Source: Nymphalis io
Taxonomy: Eukaryota; Arthropoda; Insecta; Lepidoptera; Nymphalidae
NCBI RefSeq assembly: GCF_905147045.1
Contig: NC_065894.1
Coordinates: 533,501-597,500, forward strand
Reading direction: 5' to 3'
DNA length: 64,000 nucleotides
The notes below the pieces were generated by a model. The model had not been told where the DNA came from and made no database searches. It saw nothing but the letters and a program-made list of their open reading frames with translations. A program made the position numbers and the translations under genes. Of the stretch, positions 53,588 to 64,000 are shown piece after piece; position 1 is the stretch's first letter, and every line of letters begins with the position of its first letter.

Positions 53588-54732
53588 AAGTCAAATACCA
53601 AGATAGTAAAATTAATTATTCCGGTATTAAGTAAATTAGGACAATTTATAAATATTTATTTAAATTTATGTATTGGAGTGGTTAACTATGCAAATATTGA
53701 TAGGTATATGTATAGTTGAGCTCGATGTACCGTTAATTAATACAAACTTGATAAACGGCTTTAGCGCCATACACGATAACTTGCATTGATCTATCATCGA
53801 TGAAAAAATATATACGAAAAAAAAAGTTTATTCATTATCTGGACTTTAAAAAAATTGTACCCGTCTTATTTGCTTTCGACGTGATAGTTTGGGTTTACAT
53901 TTTACAAAAGACTACGATTTGCGAATCAACGAGGAAACAATGCTACCGTTCTACGCGATTATAGATTTTGTAGAGTAGGTAGTTTTATTTAATTTTTTAT
54001 CTGTTTTCTATATTAAATTAAGTATCTTATTATGTATGTACGAGTAAGTAAATATTTTAAGTTAACTTGGATAGACGTTTAAGGGAGAAGCCCGTATAAA
54101 CTAACATTTCGTAGGAATATCAGCGTAAAATATAAATGTACTCAATGTTTTTCGAGATTAGCTTTTATTTTAACAGATCTTTGTTAAACATGAAAGAAAA
54201 AAATGCAAATTAAATATAATCAAATATCGAAATGTTATTTCCTTTAATCTTTAACGTTATTATTTCTAGTAGGGACCGATATAATATTTAATAATCTGAT
54301 ATTTTCATATAACTTCTGATGACCCAATTACTGTCTGGTTCTTAGCTCAAAGTTGCCAGCTTGCTGGACACGGTGCCACTAAACAGTTTTTTGAAAGGCT
54401 TTATTTAATTAGTATTTTTTAATTATATAATTATTTTGTATACCCTAAATTATCATTATATATTCTTCTATATATTATAGAAGAAGTATGCATCGAAGTC
54501 ATATTATAAAAAAATATAAGTCGTATTACATTTATACATCCAGTTCTCACAGTTTTATTATATATTTGTATACATGTGTACAGACGTAAAGAAAGTTTGA
54601 CCCAGAACAGTAAATGTATGCATATGTGTTACAGTGAAGGACTTGTGATGGACCCAGCGCCGGACCAATACTAGTTCTGAATACTATTACAGCCGGAGTA
54701 ACATTGTCAGTTTGTTTGTGCATTTCCAAAAC
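53588..54732. other. Intergenic stretch
   Basis: AT-rich, nothing recognised. Confidence 0.5.
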
Positions 54733-55048
54733 GAACACTTATTTTTTATTTTTTATAGAATAGAATATGAGCCAATAAAAATAATAAAAAATAGACGAGA
54801 TGCCGCCTGATGGTAAGTGGTCAATAACGCCCATAGGCTTTGGCTTTGTAAGAAATGTTAACCATCGCTTACATCACCAATGCGCCACCAAACTTGGGAA
54901 CTAAGATGTTATGTCCCTTGTACCTGTGCTTACACTGGCTCACTCACCCTTCAAACCGGAACACAACAATACCAAGTACTGCTGTTTTGCGGTAGAGTAT
55001 CTGATGAGTGGGTGGTCCCAGACGAGCTTGCACAAAGCTCTACCACCA
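54733..55048 (-). repeat. Metulj-like SINE, near full length
   Basis: Left poly(T)-like end, CCTGATGGTAAGTGGTCAATAACGCCCATAG, CTTGGGAACTAAGATGTTATGTCCCTTGTACC, GCGGTAGAGTATCTGATGAGTGGGTGGT and GAGCTTGCACAAAGCTCTACCACC. Somewhat older than the copies at 30519 and 39515. Confidence 0.8.
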
Positions 55049-55197
55049 ATATTTGGAGTACATGTGGATATCCTCGCGTGTTTCTGTATGATTACAAATG
55101 TATATTTTAATTATAATTCTGTTAAATATCACCTTATTTCGATACAGCCGTTCAATTAGATTCAATTATATTTATTTAAACGTAAATATGGATATTA

Positions 55198-55775
55198 CCC
55201 TTTTCTCTATCCTTCAATGTTTGTGTCAGGTATGGTTGGTCTAGATTCACTTCAGCTTAGACGGGAAGCCGCACTTATAAAATTTTACTATTTAATTCTA
55301 GTGCATAGGGTGGATAGCACTGCTGTACGCGAATCAATATATTTATATGTTCCCGACAAATATATGCGTGGTGTTGGAAGACGGCAACATAGATTGTTTT
55401 GCTATCCACCTATGTGGCATTCTCCCCAAGCTAGCAACAGCCCCACTGCTAGGGCTGTTAAACTTTTAAATGACTTCGTACGTTGTCGAGATGTAGACAT
55501 ATTTTATGATCCCTTTTATACTATGTTCAAACAAATTTATATATTTCAGAATTTTAAAAATTAATTTTGTGGTTCCTAAATAGATTTAAGCTTATTTTGT
55601 TTACAAATTTTAATTCTATATTTGTTTTACTAAATTTTATTTTATTTATCCTTGTAGTATGTTATGTTAAATTAGTATGAATAATTAAAAAATGTTGAGT
55701 AATTAGTGTAGATATAAGCGACTTGGTGTAAATACTGTAATGCTTATATTTTCAAATAAAGATTATTATTATTAT
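55198..55775 (+). pseudogene. APE-type LINE 3' end
   Basis: The open frame at 55217-55564 encodes LDSLQLRREAALIKFYYLIL, VHRVDSTAVRESIYLYVPD, ASNSPTARAVKLLNDFVR and DIFYDP, the C-terminal region typical of jockey/CR1-like ORF2 ('L..RR....F.YKL..G.ID…NSP..R…N'). The 3' UTR ends CAAATAAAGATTATTATTATTATT. 5'-truncated, with no catalytic domain. A different family from the LINEs in the THADA introns. Confidence 0.6.
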
Positions 55776-55869
55776 TAAACATTAAATTTAACATTAGTAG
55801 AAATCTTCATATGTATTTAGAAAAAATTGAGTAACTAACACTTTGTATATTCTCAATTTTCAATTGTTT

Positions 55870-56010
55870 TCCCGTTGTTTTCCTTTATCGCCGAGCACTA
55901 TATGAATTATAACAAAAAATGTAATAAAAGAGAACTCAGTAGCTTGCCCAAGTATGAACCGGCAAGCATCATTTAAGATTCACGCGTTCAAGCCACTGGG
56001 CCATATTTCC
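55870..56010 (-). repeat. tRNA-derived SINE fragment
   Basis: Includes 'ttcctttatcgccgagcactatatgaattataa' and 'agcttgcccaagtatgaaccggcaagcatcatttaagattcacgcgttcaagccactgggcca', the tRNA head and neighbouring body in inverse orientation. Confidence 0.55.
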
Positions 56011-56664
56011 TTATTACATACATAAATATAAATGCTTTTCGAGTTTCAACTTATTCTAAGAACACGGAATATTAAAAAATAAACAAAACCAATGTGTAAC
56101 CTGTTTTATAACAGGTTAAAACCTTCATAAAAAGAATAAAGTAATACCTGCGACTGTTTAACAAATAAAAAAAAAACGTCACTGAACTTTTTTTATATAT
56201 AAGTAAGTAAGTGGTTTATAGATTTCACCTTGATGTAAAGCGGCAAGTGATGCTGTTACCAGTCTTACCACACCTTTTATGTCATTACCGGTAAAGCATG
56301 GCATGTAAAAAACGAACTCATAAACACCGGATGTGCTCTTAAGATACATGTACACTACATTTCAACCAATCGAAATCGATGAATAGATAACAGATAATTA
56401 ATAGATAAAGATGACGATCGCCCTTTACAATATTAACAAATATAAAGTTTGTAATGCTTCAATAATTTATACTTATATACATATATACTTGTGATAAGAA
56501 GAAATGTATTTAGCTCTAAATAATTTTATTTTATTATATGCGAATAGTTATATATTCATATGTACTCCGAAACAAAATGTATTATTTACATGACTTAGGT
56601 ACATGATATTCATATAAAGTATATATTTTAAATTAGTTTAATATAACACAAATAATACTACAAT

Positions 56665-56760
56665 ATAAAAATACATTGATTTTTTATAAATAGATATTTC
56701 TATTTATAAAAAATCAATGTATTTTTATAAAGGATTAATGTTATATTTAACATTAATCCT
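56665..56760. repeat. Two adjacent perfect hairpins
   Basis: Hairpin A has 29-bp arms at 56665-56693 and 56700-56728 around a 6-nt loop. Hairpin B has 13-bp arms at 56731-56743 and 56748-56760 around 4 nt. Both are perfect and separated by two bases. Confidence 0.8.
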
Positions 56761-56794
56761 GTATAAACTGTACAATCATCGACATATATCAAAT

Positions 56795-57020
56795 TCGTCA
56801 ACCAGGGAATCAATTCTACAAACAAATTGTCACTTTATCGCAATCAAATCGAAGCGTGATTTATCCGTCTTCCTATTCTTTAATTGAATTACCGACTATT
56901 GGTATAAAGTTAACAATTACGTTTGGTTTTGACATAACGGTATATGTTAACATCAATAGTCAAAGTTGGGTTGGAATCGAATCGGGAACGTTATAGATTA
57001 TTAGAATGGGGCTCTAGTTA
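56795..57020. repeat. MITE-like repeat, copy 1
   Basis: Shares with 59775-59960 the ordered blocks TCTAC.AACAAATTGTCACT, AATCGAA.CG, CTATTCT and AGTTGG.TTGGAAT.GAATCGGGAACGT, near both ends. The ends of copy 2 are partly complementary, which suggests terminal inverted repeats. Confidence 0.45.
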
Positions 57021-57167
57021 GAGCATGCTTTTAAATAGGCAGAGGTGGTGATGCTTCAACGGTGAACAAAAGTGTGACGAGGAATGGAAAGGAATAAGAC
57101 TTATTCAACCGAAAGGCCGCATGTGAATCTCATTGAAATACTACACTGAATATATTAATATATATAT

Positions 57168-57632
57168 TCCATTTATTTATTTATTATAGAACAGGGCCGC
57201 GAGGTAAGTGGTCACCGCAGACCAAAAACATTGAAACTGTAAGAAATATTACCTATACTTTACACCATAAATGCACCATGGGAACTAAGATGATATTTGT
57301 ATGTCATTCTAGGCGTCTGGCGATACTTGTTTGTTTCCATTTTAGTGGGTAATAATCCCACATAACCCGGTTACAAACAAAAGGAACCGGCTTCCTTGCT
57401 GAAGGTTTCCGCAGCGTGTAAAAAAAGAAAGTTACAAGATAAAGTCAAAGAACAAAAAATATTATTTATAATTAAAACATATTTACACCTAATTCTATTT
57501 CATAAAGTAATTTATTTATTAAATTTTTGTTTTCTTCTTATTTTCTGGTTTACTCAGCCTTCAAACCAAAACTCAGCAATGCGAAGTATTGCTTGGCGGT
57601 AGAATGACTAGTGAATGGGTCATACCTACTAC
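57168..57632 (-). repeat. Metulj-like SINE split by ~240 bp insertion
   Basis: The 3' half is at about 57168-57305 (AGGTAAGTGGTCACCG … GGGAACTAAGATGATATTTGTATGTC) and the 5' half at about 57546-57632 (CTCAGCCTTCAAACC … TTGGCGGTAGAATGACTAGTGAATGGGT). Between them lies unrelated sequence containing 'cacataacccggttacaaacaaaaggaaccggcttcc'. Confidence 0.55.
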
Positions 57633-57689
57633 TTTTATATACCTATATATATATGTCATATAAAGAAGTATTTATACCACACCTTTTTT

Positions 57690-58130
57690 TTGTTTTCGGG
57701 GAGAAAAGGCATTTACGCTTGCCGCCCGATCCGGGACCGGGACGGGTATGTGGGACTCACGGGGCTGAAGGCCCCATCCTACCCACTAAAACCTCCGCGG
57801 TTTCCGCCTCACCGCAGGCGGCGAGGTTAGGGGAACGCTGTGGCTACCACTGCGACCCTGCCAGCAGCCGTCGCTAGAGGTGAGCGACCCACCTCTAGTT
57901 TTTTATTGAGGTTGTCTCCTCTTGGCCCAGCCGGTTAAGGCAAGGCCCTCGATCCTACCACAGGTTGACGCCTGGATGGGGAAACTAGTTTGAGAAGGCG
58001 GTGATAACAGTCTGTCCACCCAGCATAGACACCGAAACTGGGCGAACCTGCCTCTCCCTCCTCCTTCTACATCCTCCAATCTCCGGCAGCCCGAAAGGAC
58101 CCCGGAGACCACCTACTTGCCACGAAGCCA
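57690..58130. repeat. GC-rich block, probably LINE-derived
   Basis: About 440 bp of GC-rich DNA (72% in the 57721-57780 line, counted by hand) in AT-rich surroundings, starting at a T-run (poly(A) of a minus-strand element). Frames are open only over 60-90 codons on either strand with no motif I recognise. Likely a retroelement 3' region; family unknown. Confidence 0.35.
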
Positions 58131-58289
58131 TATCTTCTCCAATATCATTTATATCGTCTATTTATCTATGTATTGAAGATTCCATAATCCTTACCAATAT
58201 TATAAATGTGAAAGTGAGTTTGAAGTCGATCATCATTATCATCAATTTTTTATACGCGTCAGGAGCGCCGCGGACGGAAACTACTTAGT

Positions 58290-58540
58290 TACAGTTACAG
58301 TAACAGCCTGTGAATATCCCACTGCTGGGCTAAGGCTTCCTCTCCCTTTTGAGGAGAAGGTTTGGAGCTTATTCCACCACGCTGCTACAATGCGGGTTGG
58401 TAGAATACACATGTGACAGAATTTCAGTGAAATTAGAAACATGCATGTTTCCTCATATTGTTCACCGTCAAGCACGAGATTAATTTTAAGCACATGAAAA
58501 TTCAGTGGTGCTTGCCCGGTTGTGAACCCACTAACTAACT
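58290..58540 (-). repeat. tRNA-derived SINE, 5' head truncated
   Basis: Body and 3' end as in 30000-30298 ('taacagcctgtgaatatcccactgctgggctaaggcttcc…'); it breaks off inside the tRNA-like head at 'cccggttgtgaaccca'. Confidence 0.75.
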
Positions 58541-58551
58541 GGTACCTATTC

Positions 58552-58841
58552 TTTTTTTTTTATAGAATAGGAAGGTGGACGAGCATATGGGCCACCTGAT
58601 GGTAAGTGGTCACCAAACGCCCTTAGAAATTGGCATTGTAAGAAATGTCAACCATCGCTTATAGCCAATGCGCCACCAACCTTGGCAACTAAGATTTTAT
58701 GTCCCTTGTGCCTGTAATTACACTGGCTCACTCACCCTTCAAACCGGAACACAACAATATCAAGTATTGCTGTTTTGCGGTAGAATATCTGATGAGTGGG
58801 TGATACCTACCCAGACGAGCTTGCACAAAGCCCTACCACCA
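58552..58841 (-). repeat. Metulj-like SINE, full length
   Basis: Nearly identical to 39515-39812, with a T-run at 58552-58562 and CTTGCACAAAGCCCTACCACCA at the 5' end. A short plus-strand fragment of the family start lies at about 58910-58960. Confidence 0.85.
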
Positions 58842-59774
58842 ATATATGGATTGTACCCAATTAACTTTTGTTAAACTCATATAGGCCACTTTTGATGGTA
58901 TTTGTTTCGTATTTACGCCGGTAGTAGGGCTGCAGGTCCGCTCGGTACCACCCACTCATCAATTATTTTAGAACTAAACATGAAAAAATTGCATGAGCAA
59001 ACACACATACTTCTAATATTCTTGTGATTTGTCTCTAGTTTTCTAACGCGTTTGTCGTAAATTTTGTGTGTTTCATATACTGGTTTATTTTACGTAAATT
59101 ATTAATATTTCGATGAATATAATATCGCGATATATGTATACATAATATAGAATCTCACTACTCTTGTTACTATTAGTTTATTGTCTTGGCTTATTCATCT
59201 ATATCCTGTTTACGTATTGATTATATCACTAAGTTAACTGACATAGACCTCACTCACGCGTAGCCTTGTAGCGGACTGTCAAGACTATCCCTATGAAATG
59301 GGAATGAGTTAGACTTCATTATAGAATTTTTAGTACTGTTTATAGTTTTATTCATATTCCTAACATTAACATTAGTGAAAAAAAAGTATAGTCTTTATAA
59401 AAAAAAAATTTAAAGAGCTTTCTTTTAAATTTAGAATATAATTATATATATATCAGAAGAAACGACGGGAGAAAAGGCTGGCACAGCGTACAACGACATA
59501 ACTTCATCTAAATAATGTAAAGGGCCTGTAATAGTGACATCTGTTTTATCGGACATTGAACCCCAACAAGTTGCACGTCATCTTGATTTTACCGTTGTCT
59601 GTTATTTCATTTCAAGCTGCTTTTTATCGGTTGGTTTTATTATCGAACTAGTTACTCGTCCCGGTTTTTTATAAACATAATTATAAAATTTTTGTTTTAT
59701 ACTAAAATGGTAAAATATTTATTTTTATTCCACGTATATTTTTTATCATTTGCAAAAGAAACACTAGTAGACAA

Positions 59775-59960
59775 AATTATAGATAATTCTACTAACAAAT
59801 TGTCACTATTATAGCAGTCGAATCGAAACGAAATCGTAGCCGTTTAACTGGTTTCCTATTCTACTAACACACCGATCCAGTTACAGTTCGGTCGAAGTTG
59901 GATCGGAATAGAATCGGGAACGTATCGTGACAGTTATAAATCAGTAGAATCGGACCCCAG
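59775..59960. repeat. MITE-like repeat, copy 2
   Basis: The left end GATAATTCTACTAACAAATTGTCAC and the reverse complement of the right end GGGTCCGATTCTACTGATTT…TGTCACG are alike, consistent with imperfect terminal inverted repeats. The core matches 56795-57020. No coding. Confidence 0.45.
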
Positions 59961-60114
59961 TATACAATACACTGAATTTTCAACAGCGATCGAACAAGCA
60001 AGTACAACAAAATATTTAGCGGTAATGTAAGCAAATGTACCATAATCAATAGAAAGTGGGTTTTGTAGGTATCACTCATTACATTTAAAACTAATTAAAA
60101 CAACAACTTTAACT

Positions 60115-60221
60115 TCAACCCGAAATACAACAATACCAAGTACTGCTGTTTTGCGGTAGAATATCTGATGAGTGGATAGTACCTACCCAGACGAGCTTGC
60201 ACAAAGCCCTACTACCAGTAA
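60115..60221 (-). repeat. Metulj-like SINE, 3'-half missing
   Basis: Only the 5' third of the element is present: 'acaacaataccaagtactgctgttttgcggtagaatatctgatgagtgg … gagcttgcacaaagccctactaccagta'. Confidence 0.75.
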
Positions 60222-60378
60222 ACGAAGACGAATGAAAACATGCATTTATTCATAGAGGTACAATATAATAATAATTGCTGTCAATATTATTTTGCTTATA
60301 TGAGTTTAAGAATAAATTAAATTAAATTTCGTTTATTCAGCTAAATGAAAATAAAAGAAAAAGTATAAAAATTGTATT

Positions 60379-60671
60379 TTTTTTTTATAGAATAGGACGG
60401 CGGACGAGCATATGGGCCACCTGATGGTAAGTGGTCACCAAACGCCCTTAGATATAGGCATTGTAAGAAATGTCAACCATCGCTTACATAGCCAATGCGC
60501 CACCAACTTTGGGAACTAAGATTTTACGTCCCTTGTGCTTGTAATTACACTGGCTCACTCACCCTTCAAACCGGAACACAATAATATCAAGTACTGCTGT
60601 TTTGCGGTAGAATATCTGATGAGTGGGTAGTACCTATCCAGACGAGCTTGCACAAAGCCCTAGCACCAGTA
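60379..60671 (-). repeat. Metulj-like SINE, full length
   Basis: T-run at 60379-60387, GACGAGCATATGGGCCACCTGATGGTAAGTGGT, CACTGGCTCACTCACCC, TTTTGCGGTAGAATATCTGATGAGTGGG. Well preserved. Confidence 0.85.
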
Positions 60672-60825
60672 ATTGTAGTGAAACATATGAGTTGGCTGAA
60701 ATCGATGTCGACTGAAGCGCTTATTTTTAGGGATGACCCCTGGTAAGGTCACGGGCATATCGGAGGCGTATATTTTGCACCATTTTGTTTTATATATAAT
60801 TTAGAATACACAACATAATAAATGC

Positions 60826-60885
60826 AATATTGACCCTGGCGTTACTAGGCCGGGAAAACGCTAGGCAGAAGAAGAAGAAGAATAA
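60826..60885 (+). repeat. Retroelement 3' tail ending in (GAA)n
   Basis: 'ttgaccctggcgttactaggccgggaaaacgctaggcagaagaagaagaag' ends in a (GAA)n tail, as at LINE 3' ends; probably an RTE-like remnant. Confidence 0.35.
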
Positions 60886-61374
60886 ATGCAATATTGAGCT
60901 ACACATTATTGACTTATTTTAATATTACTGACCGAATTTTGAATATTAATCAAATATAAAATTATCTTGCTATGATATTACTATTAAGTGGGACATGTCT
61001 TTCTAAAAAATAAAGGTATCTATGTTTATATATATTTATTTTGCAAGCCGTGCTATTGACCTGGATTAAAGTAGTATTTGAGAAAGTAAGGTTACCGCCA
61101 CACTTAGTGGCTTAAAAATTAACTAAACAAAACTAAACTTTTAATTTCATTTATACTTGCATAATATATATACATATATATACTATATATACTTGTACAT
61201 ATATAATATGTATACTTGCATAATAATTTAAAACATCGACGAGTGTTGGTTAAAGCATATTTTTAAATAATAATAAAAAAATTCGAGGATTTAAGAATCG
61301 TAAATACGAAATCTCGAAGAATATTTTTATAGTATAAATAAATTATTTTTATTTTCAAAATAATAAATAATTAA

Positions 61375-61478
61375 TTATAAGGATGTGGTAAGACCTTTAA
61401 GTTTATTAAAATTACGATTCAAGTCGTATTGCAAGCTCGTCGCCGCGATGTAACGGACGAAGTTGGCGAACATTTCCA
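61375..61478 (-). CDS. Probable terminal exon of an unidentified gene
   Basis: Minus strand: acceptor ATATATAATAG|TGGAAATG, 34 codons reading EMFANFVRYIAATSLQ, then YDLNRNFNKLKGLTTSL and TAA, followed about 20 nt later by AATAAA (GAAAATAAAAATAA). The acceptor leaves two bases completing a codon from an upstream exon. GC-rich, coding-like composition in an AT-rich background. A 30-nt segment at about 61717-61746, between AG and GTGAGT, might be an upstream exon, but I cannot support it. I do not recognise the protein. The rest of the gene would lie to the right, possibly beyond the window. Confidence 0.35.
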
Positions 61479-64000
61479 CTATTATATATTTAGCTCCATG
61501 AAGAAAACAAAAGCTTACAATAGTTTATATACATAGGTACTTAATTTATATTGTAAACATACACAATTCCACAGGTCTTTCATAACAGTGTACACGTATT
61601 TCACTGTAGAAGGTTAAAAATTATCATCATCTGTGTTACACATACAATTACGCATTGTATTTCTTCTGAGCAAAACAAAGGTGTCACTGTCCTCGTTGTA
61701 ATATACGAGGTACGATGTAAACACTCACATAGAAGACGTCTGCCATGAATCGTCAGGACTACAATATTGTATTAGCGATCCATAATAGAACTGATTCCAC
61801 CTTGGACAGAATTCCATTTGGATCATTCACTTATGACACAAGGGATAACTGTTATAAGTAGACGCAAAAAAAAGTTATAATCCTGAAATTTTGATCTGAA
61901 TGCTGCCTCGAAATAAAAACATGCAAGCGCATCAAACAACCAAATTCTATTTTTATATAAAACAGTACTTTGTACAATTAAAAGTTCATACTGATTTTTA
62001 TGATTATTTTTGTTAAAATCTTTACGAAGCAATAACGAACATGGAATATTCCAGGACCGGTCTCGAGTTCCGTTACACGATTAAGAATAAAGTATTTGGT
62101 GATTCAGTAAAGCCGGGGTACACACGGCTAGCACATCAAATATATGCCATATTGCACTGCTATAAAAACTAAATTACTCTGTCTACAAATAGTAAAATAC
62201 AGATTTTAATGAAGGTATGTCACATATGCACAATGTTTCTGAGTTTTTTTCGCCGGTTCTTCTCAGGACAGGGTATTTCTTTTACGAATCGGTGGTAGTT
62301 TTTAATTTAAAAATCAATAAGTAATGCTTCTTTGTTGAATAAAGAAATATGAGGGTTCATACTTTAAAACAAGGCAAGCACCTCTGACTTTTCACGGTTT
62401 TACTGGACCTTGTCGTGTAACTGTTACAAAATGTTTTTACAGTAATATGTAACACATTATATAACACATACTGCTATTATAAAAATTGTTTTCTCTTTCA
62501 AATCTTAATATTTTTTTTGCTGTGGGTGGAACGTTTCTGTACAACTTGGTCTAATTTGTTTATAATTCATCTCGTGCTCGGCGGAGATGGAAAGCATCGT
62601 AGCCTGCATCTGTCGCGTGAAAATCTTCCACATGTGTATCTACCAACCGACATTGGATCAACGCGTCGGGATAAGCTCTAGTCTTATTAGTCGCGGCTGT
62701 TGAAAGGGATAAAATTAATAGATATGTTATATATATGTCCAATCGATTGAGGTAAGGAAAATATGTCTAGAGTTAAATCCAGTACAACACCGATCCTGAC
62801 TATTTATTTATTTACTTAGATTAAATGAGAATTATGCAACCAGGCTATACGTTACTACATTATACATAGCATCAAAAGGTTAAAATTAATTTTAAGTATT
62901 CAAATATAATATAATTTACATTTAAATTATACCAAGTAGATTAGATTGTAGATTTGTTGGCTAGATGTAAAGCCGCAGCCCAGGAGGTCCTGGGCTCAAA
63001 GTTGTTGAGTTTTTCTGTCGAAAATTCTCAATAGCAGCCCGGACTAGCAGTTTGTATTTTCGAGAAGCATCCTGCCGCAGAGCTATTAGCCAACAATTTA
63101 ATAGGTTTACAAGCTGTTATTTACTACATAATGAAATAAAGCGTAAACTGTCCTTTCGTCTTTGGAGGTTTTTAGAAATTTTTAAAGATTTTAATGAATG
63201 TGTACTCCTCTTTAAAATTTTCAAGTTCTGCATATAAAGGTTATTTAATGTTAATTATTAGCTATATCGAGATATATACTCATTATAAAATGTGTTTTTT
63301 TATATCTCCGTGTGATGGGTTCTCAGACTATATTAAAAAAACAGTTTTTGGCATATCTATAAAAATCATAAGGTTCAGTCGTAAAAACTTTTTTTGAAGT
63401 GAAAACTTTTGGCGCGTTGCGTTGGTTTATCGCAGGGGATAGACTCGTGGCTTCACATCACCAACATGCTAATGTTAATATAATAAATGGTTAAAAGTAA
63501 AAATAATTGAGGTATTGTGAAAAATAATAAGGATAATAATTATTGAAATTTAAGTCTATTTTAAGTATTATTTATTTAAATTAAGCTGTATTAATATATT
63601 TTGTACCGAGTTTGCGATTTACTATTATATTTTAATGAATAAAAAGGTATATAATGAAAAGGGATAGAATTATTATTTGGAGCCAATAGATGTGGAAATT
63701 GGACAAATATATTTAACGTTTTCAAGTTTTCACTTTTATCGGCAGTCCTTATGACTGACTGGTTTTTATATTATATAATAATTACATCCACACACGGGCA
63801 ATATAACAAATATACAACAGAAAATGAATCTAATCGTATTAACACCTGTCAGGGATAGTCGTAAATAAGAATTTCTAAATACTTTCGCTATGCCTATGTC
63901 ATACCATGTTACTTGTTTAGCTTTAAATATAAAAGCAACGTTTGATCATTTCATTTTATTCTTATTTTATAGTAACTAACTGTATTCATTGTAACCCATA
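61479..64000. other. Repeat-poor intergenic or intronic stretch
   Basis: Besides the SINE fragment at 62556-62710 and a repeat at 62944-63060, nothing is recognised. If the exon at 61375-61478 is real, this may be its intron. A 61-codon plus-strand frame at 63052-63237 has no motif. Confidence 0.35.
62556..62710 (+). repeat. tRNA-derived SINE, 3' half, diverged
   Basis: 'gtttataattcatctcgtgctcggcggagatggaaagcatcgtagcctgcatctgtcgcg' and 'ccacatgtgtatctaccaaccgacattggatcaacgcgtcgggataagctc' follow the body order of 38895-39181. Confidence 0.6.

Noticed and set aside
1..64000. CRISPR arrays, rRNA genes, prophage or endogenous retrovirus
   Set aside because: I saw no regular spaced repeats, no rRNA-like conserved stretch, and no gag/protease/integrase or LTR pair.

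Overview
The window looks like lepidopteran nuclear DNA, probably from a nymphalid butterfly. It is AT-rich, with spliced GT-AG genes in long introns and many copies of a roughly 300-bp poly(A)-tailed SINE that resembles the Metulj family of Heliconius (family name from memory). It also holds tRNA-derived SINEs, APE-type LINEs and a LEP1-like Helitron. I see no bacterial or viral genes.

Layout. 1-9.6 kb is intergenic: diverged SINEs, a Helitron, a (TA)n tract, one perfect hairpin and one orphan exon-like segment (3345-3461). Nuclear tRNA-Thr(CGU) and tRNA-Phe(GAA) follow at 9.6-10.2 kb, both on the minus strand. 11.3-14.5 kb holds a two-exon minus-strand gene for an unrecognised basic protein of about 207 aa; its intron carries LINE debris. 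15.4-20.2 kb holds a head-to-head pair: mitochondrial ribosome recycling factor (MRRF, minus, single exon) and mitochondrial poly(A) polymerase (MTPAP, plus, 6 exons), with 442 bp between the start codons.

21.5-46.6 kb is one large minus-strand gene. I rebuilt it as 27 coding exons with consistent phase (1739 aa) and identify it as THADA, the HEAT/ARM-repeat protein with the DUF2428 block (yeast Trm732). Its introns hold two copies of one LINE family, several SINEs, a THAP zinc-finger relic, and an 1850-bp fold-back element with two ~773-bp near-identical inverted arms around a truncated DUF4817-type transposase N-terminus. 47.8-50.3 kb holds a TATA-driven gene for a secreted Q/N/P-rich protein (about 652 aa if a 19-nt microexon is real). 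50.3-64 kb is repeat-dense intergenic DNA with one probable terminal coding exon (61375-61478, minus) of an unidentified gene.

Three of the recognised genes act in RNA metabolism (mitoribosome recycling, mitochondrial mRNA polyadenylation, tRNA modification support). The most unusual items are the fold-back element, the 3' tail shared by the resident LINE and the abundant SINE, the sharply GC-rich exons inside THADA and MTPAP, and a SINE inserted 12 nt from a THADA splice acceptor. All calls are from reading the sequence; no alignment or database search was run.
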